Source of the DNA: Sunxiuqinia indica
GTDB lineage: Bacteria > Bacteroidota > Bacteroidia > Bacteroidales > Prolixibacteraceae
Direction of reading: 5' to 3'
Assembly: GCF_009847015.1 (NCBI RefSeq)
Contig: NZ_WVEM01000011.1
Coordinates: 87,184 to 151,183, forward strand
DNA length: 64,000 nt
In this document: positions 61,009 to 64,000 of the stretch, in pieces
Position numbering within the stretch: the stretch's first letter is position 1
Layout of the letters: every line of letters starts with the position of its first letter
The notes under the pieces: generated by a model
What the model saw: only the letters and a program-made list of their open reading frames with translations
What the model was told of the DNA's origin: nothing
Databases searched by the model: none
Program-made: the position numbers and the translations under genes

Positions 61009-61164
61009 GGGCTAAAGCCCGCGTCATATCCGGCATTCACTAACCCCGGGATTAATCCCGGGGTTAGTCATCGCACTAGAGAGTCCGGGCTTTAGCCCAT
61101 AACTCCATCTTGTTGAATATCAACTATTCTATTTTTATTCGTTTCTGGCATCACCCAAGTTTTA
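61009..61164 (+). repeat. Conserved palindrome block, copy B
   Basis: The outer GGGCTAAAGCCCG (61009-61021) pairs with CGGGCTTTAGCCC (61086-61098). Inside lies a perfect 28-nt palindrome (61040-61067: CTAACCCCGGGATT and its complement). From 61051 to 61164 the sequence matches copy A (30813-30926) at about 95% by eye. The remaining 220 bp to the next gene (61165-61385) show nothing recognisable. Confidence 0.82.
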
Positions 61165-61385
61165 AGAACAGGATGTGCGGCCGAAACGTAATTATTATAA
61201 TTAATTGACTAAATTGGTGGCTTGATAAACTATTTATAAATAACGTGTTATTTCCAGGTAAATCGTAAGGTAGATAGCACCTTTTGTAACGCCTATAGAA
61301 AAATAAGAGGGATAAAAGTTCTATTTCACATACGTTGGGCAGATCTGCTGACAGAAAATCAAACCTGGAGTAAAATTATTATAAG

Positions 61386-61922
61386 ATGAATATTGCAATC
61401 GATTTTCCAATAATAGAAACTAACAGATTCATATTAAGACAATTTACCGGGAGTGACCTGAGAAATGTGTTTAAGGGTTTGTCACATCCTGATGTGATTC
61501 AATACTATGGGATAAGTTTTGACACGATAGAAGGAACGAAGGAGCAGATAACCTGGTTTAGAGACTTGGAAAAAAACGGTACCGGAATATGGTGGGCAAT
61601 CTGCAAAAAAGAAGATTTAACGTTTATTGGAGCAGGAGGACTGAATGATTTGGAGAAAGAAAACCGAAAGGCTGAAATAGGTTTTTGGCTGTTACCCGAA
61701 AACTGGGGTAATGGGATAATGAAAGAAGTAATGCCTGTAATATGTAACTACGGATTCGAAAAATTAGGACTCCATCGGATTGAAGGATTTGTTGAATCAG
61801 AAAATAAAAATTGCAAGAGTGGATTAGCAAAACTGGATTTTAAACATGAAGGGACAATGATAGATTGTGAGCTTAAAAATGGAAGATATGTTAGCATTGA
61901 TATTTATGCTTTGATTAAATAG
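61386..61922 (+). CDS. GNAT N-acetyltransferase (RimJ/RimL-like)
   Basis: A 178-residue protein. IIETNRFILRQFTGSDLRNV at the N-terminus, GFWLLPENWGNGIMKEVM (the acetyl-CoA loop Q/R-x-x-G-x-G/A as ENWGNG, about residues 100-117) and GLHRIEGFVESENKNCKSGL identify the RimJ/RimL branch. It acetylates an amino group on a protein or small molecule; the target is unknown. It stands alone, with a run of ten C residues 2 bp after the stop. Confidence 0.85.
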   Translation: MNIAIDFPIIETNRFILRQFTGSDLRNVFKGLSHPDVIQYYGISFDTIEGTKEQITWFRDLEKNGTGIWWAICKKEDLTFIGAGGLNDLEKENRKAEIGFWLLPENWGNGIMKEVMPVICNYGFEKLGLHRIEGFVESENKNCKSGLAKLDFKHEGTMIDCELKNGRYVSIDIYALIK

Positions 61923-61923
61923 A

Positions 61924-61933
61924 CCCCCCCCCC
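61924..61933 (+). other. Homopolymeric C10 tract
   Basis: Ten consecutive C residues directly after the TAG of the acetyltransferase gene, followed by GCACCGGTGC, itself a 10-nt palindrome. The 356 bp from 61923 to 62278 contain no gene. G/C tracts of this length are unstable and could be a sequencing or assembly error. Confidence 0.7.
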
Positions 61934-62278
61934 GCACCGGTGCCAGCCAACTTTAAACTGGAGACAATGAGCATTAAACGATTGACAGCGAACAAAACGC
62001 CTGTTTTCCATCCCCTTTACCATTATTTTGAATGAATTTAAATTATAGTCAGTAGCATAATTTACATCCCAGAATTGTTAACTTGGAGCTGTTAAAAACC
62101 AAATACACAATACATGAACCGAAACCGATCTTGCAAGAACACGAATTCGACTAAGCATGTTTTTGCAATGATAAATTCAGGTATTCAGTTCGATTAGTGC
62201 TACGCTATACAAGTGAAATGTAATACAGTTGTTGTATACACAGATGTTAACTGCAATTTTAAAGACTGAGTCAAAGTG

Positions 62279-63592
62279 ATGAAACAAGAATTGGACATAC
62301 ATAAAATCAAACAAATTGCTGAAAAAGCAAAGAAAGATTTTTGGTCAAATGATGGTTTCCCGTATGAAAATGATAAGTTATTATCCTTTTACAATTTAAA
62401 TGAAGCAACTTGGATTTCGAATGCTTCAAAATTACGAAGTTCAGAACCAATAAAAACAAATTTCTTTCTCGCTAATATTTATAGAAGCAACTTTACATTT
62501 AAACTCATTGGCGACAAACTAAACATTTTCGACAAAAGAAAAAGATATAGTATTCAAGACAAAGTTGACCTTATAAAAAACGCTTTTGAAAATGCCTATT
62601 TCCATTTTGCATTTATCTCAATTTGTGCAAATTTGAATGATGACTTTTTGAATTCTCTTTATATAAATTGGCATCAACCTACTAAAGCAAAAGAGTTTAT
62701 AAAAAGCAAGAATGAAAATCAGTGGAAAGTAGATAACGTTGCAGTATCCGGAAAAAAGTGGTCAATAAAGAACTGTCCTCTTTTCAAATTTTGTCCAATT
62801 TCAACAGATTATTTAAGCCTAATTAAAAATGCTGACAGCCATCAAAAATTGGTAATAACGAATAAAACCCTTTTTATCTTAAATGAGAAAAACCAATCCA
62901 TTTCAATAAAGGATTTTAATAAACTATTTCAATATGTTAGAAATGTTGTATTTCTTTCTTTTAGCTTCAATTTAACTTTGGCGATAAAACATAATTTTTG
63001 GACAACACCTGTTCTGATTATATCAAATGCTAAAAAATTTAATTACTCAAAAGTTACTTTGCCAAACATTGAGGAGTTAGAAAAAAAGAAAAAAAGAAAG
63101 AAAAAAAGGAAACTTTTAGAGAATTATGGTTCTGAAAAAACTGAATATTTCATTGCAATAATTTACGCCTTGACAGAATTCATTTTCAAAGACATTTGGT
63201 TAAAAATAGAGAATGATAAATCAAATATTAATGATTTCCTACATCACTACGACTTAAAGCTCGACATGCAAAAGCTTGACTTCTTTAGACATGAATCGTT
63301 ACGAGATGTAGCTGAACTATTTATTTCAATGAACTACAAAGTAAGAACTTGGTATTTAAATGATAAGATTGAAAAACCTTCTTTTGATATAAAATCCTCA
63401 GAATTTGAAAGTTTTGATTTTAACAATTTAATCCATGAGGTTTTAAAAACCATTAAAAGAATTAAAGAATTAAACGAATTTAATGACAAAAGAGAATCAC
63501 TGATACTATTTTTAATATCAGGAGCTATTTCAATGTTTGCTCCTTTGAGCAGACTTAATGAAAGTATGGATAAAATATTAATACCGAAATAA
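62279..63592 (+). CDS. AT-rich orphan gene, unknown function
   Basis: A 437-residue protein from ATG 62279 (a GTG lies 3 bp upstream). No signal peptide; very Lys- and Asn-rich. A basic low-complexity stretch EELEKKKKRKKKRKLL lies in the middle (about residues 263-278). Two moderately hydrophobic segments (NVVFLSFSFNLTLAI and FLISGAISMFAPLS) are present. I do not recognise a domain. Base composition is clearly more AT-rich than in the housekeeping genes, suggesting transfer. It is followed at once by a GC-rich structured block. A defence or mobile-cargo gene is possible but not shown. Confidence 0.65.
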   Translation: MKQELDIHKIKQIAEKAKKDFWSNDGFPYENDKLLSFYNLNEATWISNASKLRSSEPIKTNFFLANIYRSNFTFKLIGDKLNIFDKRKRYSIQDKVDLIKNAFENAYFHFAFISICANLNDDFLNSLYINWHQPTKAKEFIKSKNENQWKVDNVAVSGKKWSIKNCPLFKFCPISTDYLSLIKNADSHQKLVITNKTLFILNEKNQSISIKDFNKLFQYVRNVVFLSFSFNLTLAIKHNFWTTPVLIISNAKKFNYSKVTLPNIEELEKKKKRKKKRKLLENYGSEKTEYFIAIIYALTEFIFKDIWLKIENDKSNINDFLHHYDLKLDMQKLDFFRHESLRDVAELFISMNYKVRTWYLNDKIEKPSFDIKSSEFESFDFNNLIHEVLKTIKRIKELNEFNDKRESLILFLISGAISMFAPLSRLNESMDKILIPK

Positions 63593-64000
63593 AAAACAGC
63601 AGTTAACAAAGTACATATTGCAGGGCGGGGTTCGGTGGTACGCCAACTGCGGATTCTCGCATCGCAGTTCATGTCCTCGCGGACAGGAACGCTCTCCGAA
63701 ATCCGCAACGACAACATGGTGTGCCGAGAAGCAGAACATCGGCTAATTCATCGTTCTGCATGCTGTAAATAAGATGGGGGAGTCCGGCAGCAGCCGGATG
63801 AACCTCCGGTGTCGTCTTGCAGGAGGGGGCATCAAACCACCCAAAGGTGCTTAGGTAAAGAGCCTAGGTACTGAGCGTTTGTAAATAGCAAATAAAAAAG
63901 TATCATTTTTTCGCAACGTAAAAGTGCCATTTAGAAGACAAAAAATTATTGTTTAAATATTGTTTTTCTGTTTTCCATACGATAACTGTTGCCATCCAAT
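63593..64000. other. GC-rich structured non-coding block at the window edge
   Basis: About 270 bp (63610-63880) of GC-rich sequence with several inverted repeats, between an AT-rich gene and an AT-rich end. Examples are GCGGATT with AATCCGC, GTCC-TCGC-GGAC, GCAGAAC with GTTCTGC, and CCGG-CAGCAG-CCGG. The frame of 127 codons on the minus strand here mostly overlaps the previous gene antisense and is not called. The class of element is unknown. Confidence 0.45.

Noticed and set aside
61324..61340. GTTGGGC before the acetyltransferase gene as an integron attC core site
   Set aside because: No complementary GCCCAAC-type partner lies within about 140 bp, and there is no integrase in the window.
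63334..63717. A 127-codon minus-strand frame at the end of the window
   Set aside because: Most of it is antisense to the AT-rich gene; the remainder lies in the structured block.
1..64000. tRNA and rRNA genes
   Set aside because: I scanned for T-arm consensus (GGTTCGA followed by pairing) and conserved rRNA stretches; the hits were all inside coding regions without cloverleaf pairing.

Overview
The window looks like a chromosomal segment of a Bacteroidota member, probably of the Marinilabiliales/Prolixibacteraceae type (inference from gene content, not from a search). The reasons are type IX secretion genes (PorP/SprF-like, a TPR/PD40/OmpA protein, both kinds of T9SS sorting domain), Bacteroidota-type promoters (TTG, about 19 nt, TAnnTTTG), the purM-prfA-pyrF order, and families largely confined to the phylum (DUF2851, DUF5020, DUF6146). 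No rRNA or tRNA gene was recognised.

Layout. 1-5309: tail of a secreted protein, then a secreted protein with a gliding-type C-terminal domain, a PorP/SprF protein and a PorE-like envelope protein. 5468-13487: housekeeping and small enzymes (rimM, DUF58, EEP hydrolase, Tat-exported DUF362 protein, prmC, ribD, DUF6146 lipoprotein, cardiolipin synthase, winged-helix regulator). 13759-15699: RLAN/RimK-type ATP-grasp ligase abutting a GNAT acetyltransferase. 15778-29499: purM-prfA-pyrF, DUF819 membrane protein, DUF2851, K+ channel, rpsO-pnp, S9 peptidase. 41496-56911: deoxynucleoside kinase, large TPR lipoprotein, purine permease with outer-membrane partner, DUF2461, ispD, a TetR-TolC-MFP-RND efflux operon, a small lipoprotein and a C_GCAxxG_C_C protein.

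Three accessory zones stand out. (a) 31250-41408 is a polymorphic-toxin locus: an S74 tail-fibre-like protein, a small T9SS-tailed protein with a YD-like motif, a 1965-residue SpvB/FG-GAP/Rhs protein, a putative immunity gene, then two orphan toxin tips each followed by a small putative immunity or secreted gene. Hairpin-bounded, transposase-derived mini-elements (two full, one partial) and an IS3 remnant are interspersed. (b) Two loci 30 kb apart (29860-30926 and 59990-61164) share one architecture: a gene for an approximately 155-residue helical protein of one family, a terminator, a tandem array with a 21- or 42-nt period (7 or 14 codons), and a nearly identical 114-bp palindrome-bearing block. 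(c) 57040-59740 is a field of direct repeats whose hairpin stems vary while remaining paired.

The right end (61923-64000) holds an AT-rich orphan gene, a run of ten C residues and a GC-rich, highly structured non-coding block cut off by the window edge. All family names are from reading motifs by eye; no database search was possible.
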